Source: an uncultured Ruminococcus sp.
Lineage (GTDB): Bacteria > Bacillota > Clostridia > Oscillospirales > Acutalibacteraceae
Assembly: GCA_902789345.1 (NCBI GenBank)
Contig: CADANT010000016.1
Span: 1 to 64,000 of the forward strand
Direction: 5' to 3'
Length of the DNA: 64,000 nucleotides
Position 1 is the first letter of the stretch, and each line of letters starts with the position of its first letter. Below the pieces are notes generated by a model. The model did not search any database. It saw only the letters and a program-made list of their open reading frames with translations, and was not told the origin of the DNA. Shown here in pieces: positions 52,172-61,530 of this stretch. A program made the position numbers and the translations under genes.

Positions 52172-53362
52172 TTGAATAATATAATCAGAAGAACTTGGGC
52201 GGAAATTAACCTTGATAATATAGAACATAACTATAATTTAATAAGAAAAAAGGCAAATCCAAAAGCAAAAATTTGCTGTGTAATAAAGGCGGACGGATAC
52301 GGACACGGTGCTGTACAGCTGGCTAAGCTATATGAAAAGCTGGGAGCTGATTGGTTTGCCGTTTCCAACATAGAAGAAGCGTTAGAACTAAGACAAAATA
52401 AAATAAGTTTGCCTATATTAATCTTAGGCTACACCCCTGCCGAATGTGCGGCCTTGCTTGCAGAAAATAACATTGCGCAGGCGTGCTACAGCCTTGAGTA
52501 TGCTGAAAATCTGTCTGACTGTGCTAAAAGGAATAATGTTACCGTTAATATACACCTTAAGTTAGATACAGGCATGTCAAGAATAGGACTAATGTGTCAA
52601 AGCTTTCAGCGTGACAGCAAAAGTATAGATACAGCAGAAAAAATATGCAGACTAAGCAATTTGCACCCACAGGGAGTGTTTACCCACTTTGCAGTAAGTG
52701 ATGAGGCAGAAGACGGCAAGGCTTTTACAATGCAGCAGTTTAATTGTTTTATGCATACTATAGAACAGCTTGAGAAGAGTGGCATTAAGTTTGAAATTCG
52801 CCACTGCGCAAACAGCGGTGCGATTATAGATTATCCTGAAACTCACCTGGATATGGTGCGTGCAGGTATTATTTTATACGGTCTTTCGCCGTCCTGTAAG
52901 CTTAAGGGTAAGATTGATTTAATACCAGCAATGGAGCTTAAAAGCGTAGTATCTCTTGTTAAAGATATTGAAGAAGGCTCTACGGTAAGCTACGGCAGAA
53001 CATATACAGCACCAAACAGGTTAAAAACAGTAACCGTACCTGTTGGCTATGCTGACGGCTACATACGAACAATAGGTAAAGAGGGCTATGTAACATTACA
53101 GGGTAAAAAAGCTAAAATTTTGGGTAGAATATGTATGGACCAGCTTATTGCAGATGCTGCAGAAATAGACAATGTAAAAATGAATGACGAGGTACTGCTG
53201 TTTGGAAACGGCAAAAACGGACATATACCCACTGCCGATGATATTGCAAACTGGACAGGCACTATAAATTATGAGGTGGTGTGTCTTGTAAGCAAGCGTG
53301 TGGCAAGGGTTTATCTGCAAAACGGTAAAGAGGTCGGCACGGTTGACCACCTGCTTAAATAA
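52172..53362 (+). CDS. alr: alanine racemase
   Basis: PLP enzyme of 396 residues that makes D-alanine for peptidoglycan. The PLP-lysine is in VIKADGYGHG (Lys about 36); the second catalytic Tyr is in VSYGRTY in the C-terminal domain, with CMDQL behind it. TTG 52172 is preferred, as SD GGAAGTGG lies 6 nt upstream, over TTG 52151. It lies 20 bp before polA and may share its transcript. Confidence 0.96.
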   Translation: MNNIIRRTWAEINLDNIEHNYNLIRKKANPKAKICCVIKADGYGHGAVQLAKLYEKLGADWFAVSNIEEALELRQNKISLPILILGYTPAECAALLAENNIAQACYSLEYAENLSDCAKRNNVTVNIHLKLDTGMSRIGLMCQSFQRDSKSIDTAEKICRLSNLHPQGVFTHFAVSDEAEDGKAFTMQQFNCFMHTIEQLEKSGIKFEIRHCANSGAIIDYPETHLDMVRAGIILYGLSPSCKLKGKIDLIPAMELKSVVSLVKDIEEGSTVSYGRTYTAPNRLKTVTVPVGYADGYIRTIGKEGYVTLQGKKAKILGRICMDQLIADAAEIDNVKMNDEVLLFGNGKNGHIPTADDIANWTGTINYEVVCLVSKRVARVYLQNGKEVGTVDHLLK

Positions 53363-53382
53363 TAAGGAAAAGGGGTACACAA

Positions 53383-55941
53383 ATGAAACTTCTTGTATTG
53401 GACGGCAACAGTATTTTAAACAGAGCCTACTATGGTATAAAGCTTTTAACAACCAAAAACGGCGAATACACTAATGCTGTATACGGCTTTTTAAATACTA
53501 TGCATAAAACTATTGCCGATACCTCTCCAGATGCTGTAGCGGTTGCTTTTGACCGCCGAGAGCCGACCTTCAGACATAAAGAATATGAGGGCTACAAGGC
53601 AAACAGACACGGTATGCCGGACGAACTTGCACAGCAACTGCCTGTTGTTAAAGAGCTTTTGGAAAAGCTGGGGTATACGCTGGTGGAATGTGTAGGCTAT
53701 GAGGCTGATGATATTTTAGGAACTCTTGCCAAGGTCTGTGAGGACAGCGGCAATACCTGCGTTTTGGCAACAGGTGACCGTGACAGTTTACAGCTTGTAA
53801 GTGGTGCAACAAATGTAAGGCTTATTACAACCAAGAGCGTAGTAACCTACGACGAAGCTAAAATTAAAGAGGAATACGGTGTAACGCCACATCAGCTTAT
53901 AGATATTAAGGCAATTCAGGGTGATACCTCCGACAACATTCCCGGTGTAAAGGGAATTGGTCAAAAGGGCGCTACAGGGTTGATAGAGCAATATGGAAAT
54001 CTTGACTATATTTATGAGAATATAGACAGTCTTGAGCTTAAGCCTGCAATGTATAAAAAGCTCAAGGAGGGTAAAGAAAGCGCATATTTAAGCAGACATT
54101 TAGGAGAAATCGTTAAAAACGCCCCTATTGATACAGAGCTTGAGCATTATATTCCTAAAGAGCCGCAGTATCAAGAGGCGCTTAACATTATGACAAGACT
54201 TGAGCTTTTCACACTTATTGATAAATTCGGGCTAAATAACGGTACAGTCTCCCCTGTGGTTAAGGAAAATATTGATATTGTTAAATTTAATTTAGTATCC
54301 AATACAGATGCAATTTTAGAAGAAATTATTAATGATGAAGTTGTATCTGTTTTGTACACCGGTAAAAATACACTTGTGACAAACGGTGTAAATATTGCAG
54401 TCAGTGACGGTTGCGGTGTGTTGTATAAGCTGTTTAGCAATAACAACAAAAAAATCACCCATGGTATAAAGGGGATTTTTGCATTACTTGATGAAAAATC
54501 AGTTGAGCCACGGGGTGAAATTTTTGATGCTGAGCTTGCGGCGTATTTGCTTAATCCGTCAGCATCGTCATATGACATTGACCGACTGGCACAGGAGTAC
54601 AACGCACCTGAGTTCCTGGTTGAAAATGCTGATGACAGTGAATTAAAAAATGATATTAATGCACTGGCACAGCTGGCGGTTGTTTCAGAAAATATTGAAA
54701 GTGAAATTGAAAAAAATAATCAAAAGGAGCTTTTGTATAACATTGAAATTCCCCTTGCCAATGTGCTTGCTTGTATGGAAAATCGTGGCTTTATGGCGGA
54801 CAGAAAGGGAATTGAAAAGTTTGGCAACAACCTTGGCAGCAGAATAGACGAGATAAAGCAGGAAATATACAACCTGGTGGGTTATGAATTTAATATAAAC
54901 TCACCTAAACAGCTTGGTACAGCACTTTTTGAAAAGCTGGGCTTGCCGCCTTTAAAGAAAACAAAAAGCGGCTATTCCACAGGCGCAGAGGTTCTTGAAA
55001 AATTGGCCGACGAACACCCTGCCGTTGCGTATATTATGGAATACAGGCAGCTTTCAAAGCTGAAGTCTACTTATTGTGACGGTTTATTAAAGGTTATTGA
55101 CGAAACAGGCAGAATACACTCAAGCTTTAATCAAACCGAAACAAGAACAGGCAGAATAAGCTCAACAGAGCCAAATTTGCAGAATATACCTGTTAGAACA
55201 GAGCTTGGTAAGGAAATGCGCAGATTTTTTACTGCAGCTGACGGCTGTGTTTTGGTTGACGCCGATTATTCCCAAATTGAACTTAGAGTTCTTGCACATA
55301 TTGCAAATGACAAAGAAATGTGCAATGCATTTATAAACAATTACGATATTCACACCATTACAGCCTCACAGGTGTTTGGTATGCCGGTGGAAATGGTTAC
55401 ACCACTTATGAGAAGCCGTGCAAAGGCTGTAAATTTCGGTATTGTATATGGCATTGGTGCGTTCTCTTTGTCAAAGGACATTGGTGTATCAATAAAAGAG
55501 GCTGACCGATATATTAAGGCATATTTAGCCCACTACAGCGGTGTTGATGAATATATGAAAAATATTATTGAGCAGGCTAAAGAAACAGGCTATGTAGAAA
55601 CGATGTTTAACCGCAGAAGATATTTACCGGAGCTTTCTGCCTCTAACAAAATGGTTCGCTCTTTTGGTGAGCGTGTAGCAAGAAATATGCCTATTCAGGG
55701 TACTGCCGCCGATATAATTAAAATTGCAATGATAAGGGTGCATAACAGACTAAGGGCAGAAAATATGCGTTCTAAGCTTATTTTACAGGTGCACGACGAG
55801 CTTATAGTTGAAGCACCTATAGACGAGGCTGAAAAAGCCGCAGCACTGTTGCAGGAGGAAATGGAAAACGCTGTGCATTTAAGCGTTCCGCTAATTGCCG
55901 ACGCCGCCATAGGAAAAACCTGGTACGACGCAAAAGGATAA
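53383..55941 (+). CDS. polA: DNA polymerase I
   Basis: 852 residues in three parts: 5' nuclease (about 1-290; LVLDGNSILNRAYYG, AFDRREPTFRHKEYEGYKANR), a middle 3'-5' exonuclease-like domain (about 300-470) without the DxE metal site, so proofreading should be lost as in other Firmicutes, and the polymerase domain (about 480-852). Motif A is DADYSQIELRV, motif B RSRAKAVNFGIVYG, motif C LQVHDELIVEAP. It does Okazaki processing and repair. SD AAGGAAAAGGGG. A small membrane-protein gene follows. Confidence 0.97.
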   Translation: MKLLVLDGNSILNRAYYGIKLLTTKNGEYTNAVYGFLNTMHKTIADTSPDAVAVAFDRREPTFRHKEYEGYKANRHGMPDELAQQLPVVKELLEKLGYTLVECVGYEADDILGTLAKVCEDSGNTCVLATGDRDSLQLVSGATNVRLITTKSVVTYDEAKIKEEYGVTPHQLIDIKAIQGDTSDNIPGVKGIGQKGATGLIEQYGNLDYIYENIDSLELKPAMYKKLKEGKESAYLSRHLGEIVKNAPIDTELEHYIPKEPQYQEALNIMTRLELFTLIDKFGLNNGTVSPVVKENIDIVKFNLVSNTDAILEEIINDEVVSVLYTGKNTLVTNGVNIAVSDGCGVLYKLFSNNNKKITHGIKGIFALLDEKSVEPRGEIFDAELAAYLLNPSASSYDIDRLAQEYNAPEFLVENADDSELKNDINALAQLAVVSENIESEIEKNNQKELLYNIEIPLANVLACMENRGFMADRKGIEKFGNNLGSRIDEIKQEIYNLVGYEFNINSPKQLGTALFEKLGLPPLKKTKSGYSTGAEVLEKLADEHPAVAYIMEYRQLSKLKSTYCDGLLKVIDETGRIHSSFNQTETRTGRISSTEPNLQNIPVRTELGKEMRRFFTAADGCVLVDADYSQIELRVLAHIANDKEMCNAFINNYDIHTITASQVFGMPVEMVTPLMRSRAKAVNFGIVYGIGAFSLSKDIGVSIKEADRYIKAYLAHYSGVDEYMKNIIEQAKETGYVETMFNRRRYLPELSASNKMVRSFGERVARNMPIQGTAADIIKIAMIRVHNRLRAENMRSKLILQVHDELIVEAPIDEAEKAAALLQEEMENAVHLSVPLIADAAIGKTWYDAKG

Positions 55942-55968
55942 AAATTTTATAATTAAGGAGAAATATAT

Positions 55969-56295
55969 ATGTGGAAAGAATTAAAAGAATTTATTGATTA
56001 TATGGAAGATAAAACAAGCAAGGATCTTACAAAGGAAGAAAAAAAAGAGCTTAACGAAGAACTGCAAACAAAAATCGGTTACTTTCAACATGAAAGAATT
56101 GTACATTTTTTAGTTACAATGCTTGTTGCAATATGTACTATAATTTCTATAATGGGCTTTGTGGCGTTTAAAAGTATAGGGCTTGCTTTGCTGTTTGTGG
56201 CGTTAATGTGCCTGCTTGTGCCATATATAGTACACTATTTTCATTTGGAAAATGGTGTACAAAAGCTATATACATATTACGACAAGGTAAAGTAA
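55969..56295 (+). CDS. two-helix membrane protein, unknown function
   Basis: Protein of 108 residues: a charged N-terminal helix (about 1-40, rich in Lys/Glu), two membrane helices (about 45-68 and 70-92) and a short tail. SD is AAGGAG. It lies 27 bp after polA and 12 bp before the arginine phosphatase gene. No family recognised; the layout suggests a small regulatory or scaffolding membrane protein, but that is only a guess. Confidence 0.7.
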   Translation: MWKELKEFIDYMEDKTSKDLTKEEKKELNEELQTKIGYFQHERIVHFLVTMLVAICTIISIMGFVAFKSIGLALLFVALMCLLVPYIVHYFHLENGVQKLYTYYDKVK

Positions 56296-56307
56296 GGAGA
56301 TTATACA

Positions 56308-56754
56308 TTGAAAATTTTATTTGTTTGCACCGGAAACACCTGTAGAAGCCCTATGGCTGAGGGCATATTTAAAACCTTTATTACTAAAGACAACAAGCTA
56401 AAGGATGTTCAGGTAAGCAGTGCAGGATTAATGGCAACAGAAGGTCAGAAAGCTACTGAAAATGCAGTTATTGCCTGTAAAGAATTTGGCGCTGATATAT
56501 CAGGGCATATATCCCATTCTATTACCACAAAAATGCTTGACGAAACCGACCTTTTTGTATGTATGACTATGACCCATGCTCAGGCGTTAATGAGCGGTAA
56601 TGTACCTAAGAATAAAATTTATGTGCTGAATGTTCAAGATCCATTTGGCGGTAACTTAGAGACATACAAAGAATGTTGCCATAACATATATGACCAACTT
56701 TTAATTTTGGCACAGCTTATTGAGAGGAAGCTGGAAAATGAAAAGCATAACTAA
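56308..56754 (+). CDS. ywlE: protein-arginine phosphatase, YwlE-type (LMW-PTP fold)
   Basis: Protein of 148 residues with the catalytic loop CTGNTCRS at C7-S14. The Thr at position 11 is the feature that makes YwlE specific for phosphoarginine, the mark placed by McsB. The general-acid Asp is in VQDPFGG near the C terminus. Start TTG 56308 has SD AAGGAG. It is followed by rimI, overlapping by 17 nt. Classic tyrosine-phosphatase activity is the alternative. Confidence 0.9.
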   Translation: MKILFVCTGNTCRSPMAEGIFKTFITKDNKLKDVQVSSAGLMATEGQKATENAVIACKEFGADISGHISHSITTKMLDETDLFVCMTMTHAQALMSGNVPKNKIYVLNVQDPFGGNLETYKECCHNIYDQLLILAQLIERKLENEKHN

Positions 56755-57178
56755 AATGCAGAAGTGCCATACATATGAAGTTGCAGAGATTGAAAAGGCC
56801 TGTTTTAGCAAGCCTTGGTCGCAAAAGGCCATAGAAGCTGAGCTTAGCAACAGCGGCGCCCAATTTTATGTACTTACAGCAGATTCACAGGTTATAGGCT
56901 ACTGCGGTATGCACATAGCTGTAGACGAGGCATATGTTGCCAATATAGCTGTACTGCCGGAGTATCAAGGCAAGGGCTACGGAAAAAAGCTTACTGCACA
57001 CTTAGTAAAAACGGCAAAGGAAAAAGGATGCAGTTTTATTACCCTTGAGGTTCGTCCGTCTAACACTAAAGCCGTAGGTCTTTACAAAGATTTAGGCTTT
57101 GAGGAAAAAGGCAGGCGCAAAGGGTTTTATACATCGCCTACAGAAGACGCATTAATTATGACTCTTAATTTTAATTAG
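56738..57178 (+). CDS. rimI: GNAT acetyltransferase, RimI-type
   Basis: Protein of 146 residues with the GNAT acetyl-CoA site (VLPEYQGKGYGKKL, i.e. Q/RxxGxG/A) and the RimI-type C-terminal LEVRPSNTKAVGLYKDLGF. It probably acetylates the N terminus of ribosomal protein S18. ATG 56738 is preferred over the upstream in-frame ATG 56720, as SD GAGGAAG lies before it. Neighbouring tsaD is a common partner of rimI. Confidence 0.92.
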   Translation: MKSITKMQKCHTYEVAEIEKACFSKPWSQKAIEAELSNSGAQFYVLTADSQVIGYCGMHIAVDEAYVANIAVLPEYQGKGYGKKLTAHLVKTAKEKGCSFITLEVRPSNTKAVGLYKDLGFEEKGRRKGFYTSPTEDALIMTLNFN

Positions 57179-57284
57179 GCATACATGGCTTTAACTTGAA
57201 AACCGGAGAGCTTTTTATGGCTATTACTATCTAATTTCCAAATTTAAAAGACTAACCGGAATACACATTAAAGGAATGAAGAAA

Positions 57285-58295
57285 ATGAAAATTTTATCAA
57301 TAGAAAGCTCTTGTGACGAAACTGCTGCAGCAGTTGTAGAAGACGGCAGAAAGGTGCTTTCGTCTATAGTGGCAACACAAGTTGAGGAGCACAAGCTGTA
57401 TGGCGGTGTAGTACCGGAAATTGCCTCCAGACGCCATGCAGAAGCAATTTCGGGAGTGGTAAATGAAGCACTTCAGCAGGCTGATGTAACCCTGGATGAT
57501 ATTGACGCTATAGCTGTTACATATGCACCCGGACTTATAGGTGCTTTGTTGGTTGGTGTGAATTTTGCCAAAGGTTTGTCACTTGCAAAAAATATACCGC
57601 TTGTGCCAACACACCATCTGCGCTCACATATTGCATCAAATTATATAGCACACTCTGAACTTAAACCACCGTTTTTATGTTTGGTTGTAAGCGGCGGACA
57701 CAGCCATATTGTTCTTGTTGATGACTACACAAAAATGAAAATTATAGGCAAAACAAGGGATGATGCCGCAGGCGAGGCATTTGACAAGGCGGCAAGAACA
57801 ATGGGTATGCCGTATCCGGGCGGAATACATTTAGACAAGGTGGCAGAAAACGGTAATCCGGAGGCATTTAAGCTGCCGTTCCCCAAGGTTGACAATGCAC
57901 CGTATGACTTTAGCTTTTCAGGACTGAAAACAGCGGTAATTAATCTTATACATAATGCAAAACAAAAGGGTGAAGAGCTCTCTGTAGAAGATGTATCGGC
58001 ATCATTTAGAAATGCTGTTGTAAAATGTCTTACTACCAATCTTATGAAAGCCGCACAGGACACCGGCAGCAAAACTATTGTAATAGCAGGCGGTGTTTCT
58101 GCAAATGCTCTTTTAAGAAGAAATCTGCAAAAGCTTTGTGATGAAAACGGCTTAAAGCTGTATATGCCGCCAAAGGAGCTTTGCGGTGATAACGCGGCAA
58201 TGGTTGGTTCACAGGGGTACTACGAATATTTGAGCGGACATACCGCACAGCAGGATTTAAACGCATATGCAACAAAATCTATTGAAGAGGGTTAA
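57285..58295 (+). CDS. tsaD: tRNA N6-threonylcarbamoyladenosine synthase subunit TsaD
   Basis: 336 residues of the Kae1/TsaD ASKHA family. N-terminal phosphate-1 motif IESSCDETAAAVV, the metal ligands in THHLRSHIA, VSGGHSHI, and the C-terminal GDNAAMVGSQ. With TsaB, TsaC and TsaE it makes t6A in tRNAs reading ANN codons. ATG 57285 with SD AAAGGA is preferred to ATG 57276, which lies next to the SD. tsaB is not in the window. Confidence 0.96.
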   Translation: MKILSIESSCDETAAAVVEDGRKVLSSIVATQVEEHKLYGGVVPEIASRRHAEAISGVVNEALQQADVTLDDIDAIAVTYAPGLIGALLVGVNFAKGLSLAKNIPLVPTHHLRSHIASNYIAHSELKPPFLCLVVSGGHSHIVLVDDYTKMKIIGKTRDDAAGEAFDKAARTMGMPYPGGIHLDKVAENGNPEAFKLPFPKVDNAPYDFSFSGLKTAVINLIHNAKQKGEELSVEDVSASFRNAVVKCLTTNLMKAAQDTGSKTIVIAGGVSANALLRRNLQKLCDENGLKLYMPPKELCGDNAAMVGSQGYYEYLSGHTAQQDLNAYATKSIEEG

Positions 58296-58333
58296 GCTTT
58301 GCGGTAGTAATTTAAGCAGGCGAAATATATGTA

Positions 58334-58366
58334 AGGGCAGTAGGTACACCTCTGCCCTATTTTTAT
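58334..58366 (+). terminator. terminator after tsaD
   Basis: AGGGCAG (58334-58340) pairs with CTGCCCT (58352-58358), followed by ATTTTTATT. Confidence 0.85.
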
Positions 58367-58403
58367 TAAAAAACATACGCTGTTGTATTTAAAATGCTAT
58401 TGG

Positions 58404-58432
58404 TAGACACAAAGGTACAAAAATGATATAAT
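58404..58432 (+). promoter_or_regulatory. promoter of glf
   Basis: TAGACA (58404-58409), a 17-nt spacer and extended -10 TGA-TATAAT (58427-58432). Confidence 0.65.
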
Positions 58433-58461
58433 TATATAAAAATTAAATGCGGAGGTTTAAA

Positions 58462-59571
58462 ATGTACGACTATTTAATTGTTGGTGCAGGATTATTTGGG
58501 GCTGTGTTTGCACACGAGGCTAAGAAAAAAGGCAGGAAAGTGCTTGTAATAGACAAGCGTTCACATATTGGCGGCAATATTTATACAGAGGATGTAAACG
58601 GTATTCAGGTACACAAGTATGGTGCCCATATTTTTCATACAAGTAACAAAGAGGTGTGGGACTACATACAGCAGTTTGCTGAATTTAACCGCTACACAAA
58701 TTCCCCTGTGGCCGTTTATAAAGGTGAGCTTTACAATATGCCTTTTAATATGAATACTTTTAATAAAATGTGGGGTGTTACCACACCACAGCAGGCACAG
58801 GCTGAAATTGACAGGCAGAAAGCCGAAATTAAAGGTGAGCCGAAAAATTTAGAGGAGCAGGCTATATCTTTGGTAGGCAGGGATATATACGAAAAGCTTG
58901 TTAAAGGATATACAGAAAAGCAGTGGGGCCGCAAGGCAACGGAACTGCCGGCGTTTATTATTAAGCGTTTACCTGTAAGACTGGTGTATGATAATAATTA
59001 CTTTAACGACAAATACCAGGGCATACCTATTGGCGGCTACACTAAAATAATTGAAAAAATGCTTGACAGTATTGAGGTAAGGTTAAACACAGATTACTTT
59101 GAAAACAAGGCTGAGCTTACTGCCATGGCGAACAAGGTTTTGTTTACCGGTATGATAGACCAATATTATAACTATACATATGGCGAGCTTGAATACCGCA
59201 GTTTAAGGTTTGAAACCGAGGATTTACCGGATGTAAGTAATTATCAAGGCAATGCTGTGGTAAATTATACAGAATATGAAGTGCCTTACACAAGAATTAT
59301 TGAGCATAAGCATTTTGAATTTGGATGTCAGGGTGGAAATGAAACCAACCATACGGTAATTACCCGTGAGTACCCTGCTAAATGGCAAAAGGGTGATGAA
59401 CCTTATTACCCAATGAATGACAGTAAAAACAACGAGCTTTTCGCAAAATATAAGGCATTAGCCGACAAAGAAGAAAATGTTATTTTTGGCGGCAGACTTG
59501 GTATGTATAAATATTTTGATATGCACAATGTAATTGCAGAAGCCTTGAGCTGTGCAAAAGAAAATTTGTAA
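58462..59571 (+). CDS. glf: UDP-galactopyranose mutase
   Basis: FAD enzyme of 369 residues that interconverts UDP-galactopyranose and UDP-galactofuranose for cell-surface glycans. N-terminal FAD motif VGAGLFGAVFA, the Glf-typical IDKRSHIGGNIY, GAHIFHTSN, the EKQWGRK motif and the C-terminal GRLGMYKYFDMH. ATG 58462, with SD GGAGG, is preferred over ATG 58447. Galf-containing polymers are thus likely in this organism. Confidence 0.96.
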   Translation: MYDYLIVGAGLFGAVFAHEAKKKGRKVLVIDKRSHIGGNIYTEDVNGIQVHKYGAHIFHTSNKEVWDYIQQFAEFNRYTNSPVAVYKGELYNMPFNMNTFNKMWGVTTPQQAQAEIDRQKAEIKGEPKNLEEQAISLVGRDIYEKLVKGYTEKQWGRKATELPAFIIKRLPVRLVYDNNYFNDKYQGIPIGGYTKIIEKMLDSIEVRLNTDYFENKAELTAMANKVLFTGMIDQYYNYTYGELEYRSLRFETEDLPDVSNYQGNAVVNYTEYEVPYTRIIEHKHFEFGCQGGNETNHTVITREYPAKWQKGDEPYYPMNDSKNNELFAKYKALADKEENVIFGGRLGMYKYFDMHNVIAEALSCAKENL

Positions 59572-59674
59572 TATATAGAAACAAAATAAACATTTTATTT
59601 ACATTTTCTTAATTAATTTGTGCCTTGTTGTGTGGTAGAATTAACGCATAAGTTGTTATAGGAGCAAATTTATT

Positions 59675-60532
59675 ATGTTTCGTTTATACAAAATGGCAAT
59701 TTTAGCATTAGGTGCAGTTGCAGCAAGCGCTACCTTTTTTGCCTGTACCTCAAATAACAATCAAACAGAATTTATTACAGGCGTGGTAAACAAAAATTCT
59801 AAAACAGAGTCTGCTACGGAAGAATACAATATATACAAAGATTTTGAGTATACCACCGGCGATGACGGTAGTATTTCGATTATAAGATATTTGGGAAACG
59901 AAAGCTCTGTAAAGGTGCCGTCAGCCATTAACGGTCTGCCTGTGTCTGTTATAAGCTCTCGTTGCTTTCAAAACGAGGACAATCCCAATGCTGTTAAGAG
60001 TGTTGCAATACCAAGCACGGTAAACAGCATAAGTGCCTTGGCCTTTTACAAATCTAAATATCTTCAGGAAATAATTTGTGAAAAAAACGGAAACTATGCT
60101 GACTACAACGGAGTGTTGTACACAGCTGATTTTGCAAATTTAGTAGCTTACCCGGAAAATCGCCAAAATACAGAATTTATTATGCCGGATACAGTTACAA
60201 CTATCAGCTGTAATGCATTTTCTTATTGTGACAATCTCGAAAGGGTTGTGCTGTCACCTATGCTTGAGGTGATACCTGACTATGCTTTTTCTGAGAATGA
60301 TTCCTTAAAGGAGGTTCAGGCACCGTATAACATAAAAAGCGTTGGATATGCCGCTTTTAATAAATGTAAAAGCTTAACGAAGATAACCTTACCACCTTCC
60401 ATTATGGAAATAAATGAACAGGCCGTTATTGAATGTGATAAGCTTGAGAGTATTGAAATTACCGGCGACAGTGACTTTGTTATGGAGTTTGCCGACAGTT
60501 TAGGAGTAAGTTATAAAAACCAATACAATTAA
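59675..60532 (+). CDS. lipoprotein with BspA-type leucine-rich repeats (LRR_5)
   Basis: Protein of 285 residues. A lipoprotein signal ends in FFAC (Cys24). After a polar tether come BspA-like leucine-rich repeats (from about 65 to 275) with the pattern VxIPSTVxxIxxxAFxxCxxLxxVxLP, for example AFSYCDNLERVVLSP. BspA-like LRRs mediate binding to surfaces or host proteins in gut bacteria. A single gene with an extended -10 promoter (TGG-TAGAAT near 59634) and a terminator. SD is TAGGAG. Confidence 0.82.
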   Translation: MFRLYKMAILALGAVAASATFFACTSNNNQTEFITGVVNKNSKTESATEEYNIYKDFEYTTGDDGSISIIRYLGNESSVKVPSAINGLPVSVISSRCFQNEDNPNAVKSVAIPSTVNSISALAFYKSKYLQEIICEKNGNYADYNGVLYTADFANLVAYPENRQNTEFIMPDTVTTISCNAFSYCDNLERVVLSPMLEVIPDYAFSENDSLKEVQAPYNIKSVGYAAFNKCKSLTKITLPPSIMEINEQAVIECDKLESIEITGDSDFVMEFADSLGVSYKNQYN

Positions 60533-60552
60533 AATGATTATTATTAAAACAT

Positions 60553-60600
60553 ATACCCAAAAGAGGCTGTGCAACTTTTAGCACAGCCTCTTTTGGGTAT
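60553..60600. terminator. strong bidirectional terminator
   Basis: A perfect 20-bp stem (60553-60572 with 60581-60600) and 8-nt loop. The inner part, AAAAGAGGCTGTGC with a CTCTTTT end, gives the U tract for the plus strand; it serves the convergent MscS gene as well. Confidence 0.9.
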
Positions 60601-60641
60601 TGATATAGTTTTTTATGTTATACCTTGAAAAAGAAATAAAA

Positions 60642-61514
60642 TTATTTTGTTGTAATAATTTGGTGAGGTACAATAACATTATTTTCGTTAAACGCTATGT
60701 TTATGTTTTCCTCCAGCTTGTAGTACAAATCCCAATAATCGGGAGTTTTGCACCAAAATTTTACATCTATTGTTAAACAGCGGTCGTTATGGCTGAAAAT
60801 ACCAACAGTTATTTCTTCGTCTTTTAACACCTTATCTTCTGAAAGAATAATTTTGCGTATTAATTTTTTTACTTCCAGTATATCGTTTTCATATGCAATG
60901 CTGAAAGTAAGGTCTACCCTTCTGTTTTCGTTGCATGAGTAGTTAATTACGCTTGAGCCTGTTATATTCCTGTTTGGAATAACAACGGTTTTGTTGTCTA
61001 CTGTATTTATATGTGTTGAAAAAAGGGATATTTTTGTTACTGTGCCCTCGTCAGAGCCTACTTTAAGATAATCCCCCTCTTTAAATGGATGTGTAAATAT
61101 AAGCAAAACTCCGCTTGCAATATTTCCCAAGGTGTCCTGTAAGGCCAAACCTACTGTAATTGTAGCTGCACCTACAGCTGTAATAATACTGGTAACATCT
61201 ACCCCCATTTGACCAAGGGCTATTAACACAGCCAGCAGTCTAAACACAACAAGTAAAAGAGATTTAATAAAATATTCTGCCGATGAATCTATTTTGCTAC
61301 GCTCAATAAACTTCATTATCAGCTTGGTAAGGTATTTTGCAATAAACCAACCTATAGCAAAAATAATTACGCCAAAAATCAGTGACGGCAGTTTGTCTAA
61401 AAAGCTGTTTAAGAGCTTTTCAAGAAAGCTTGTAGATTGCTGTACTTGCTTTTCAATTATATCAGCGCCGTCTGCTGTTGCGGTGGTTGCCAGTGTACTG
61501 AGAAGAAAGTTCAT
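60642..61514 (-). CDS. mscS: small-conductance mechanosensitive channel (MscS family)
   Basis: Protein of 290 residues with three helices (about 45-68, 83-110, 115-140). The third is the Gly/Ala-rich pore helix (GAATITVGLALQDTLGNIASGV). A beta domain (about 145-200; GDYLKVGSDEGTVTKI, VVIPNRNI) and the C-terminal alpha/beta domain follow. It releases solutes on hypo-osmotic shock. It lies 16 bp after the MORN gene, so the two are cotranscribed. Confidence 0.93.
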   Translation of the reverse strand: MNFLLSTLATTATADGADIIEKQVQQSTSFLEKLLNSFLDKLPSLIFGVIIFAIGWFIAKYLTKLIMKFIERSKIDSSAEYFIKSLLLVVFRLLAVLIALGQMGVDVTSIITAVGAATITVGLALQDTLGNIASGVLLIFTHPFKEGDYLKVGSDEGTVTKISLFSTHINTVDNKTVVIPNRNITGSSVINYSCNENRRVDLTFSIAYENDILEVKKLIRKIILSEDKVLKDEEITVGIFSHNDRCLTIDVKFWCKTPDYWDLYYKLEENINIAFNENNVIVPHQIITTK

Positions 61515-61530
61515 ATTTTACCAGCCTTTC

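Noticed and set aside
57212..57235. Tiny ORF with a good SD between rimI and tsaD
   Set aside because: Only five codons; no support beyond the SD-like sequence.
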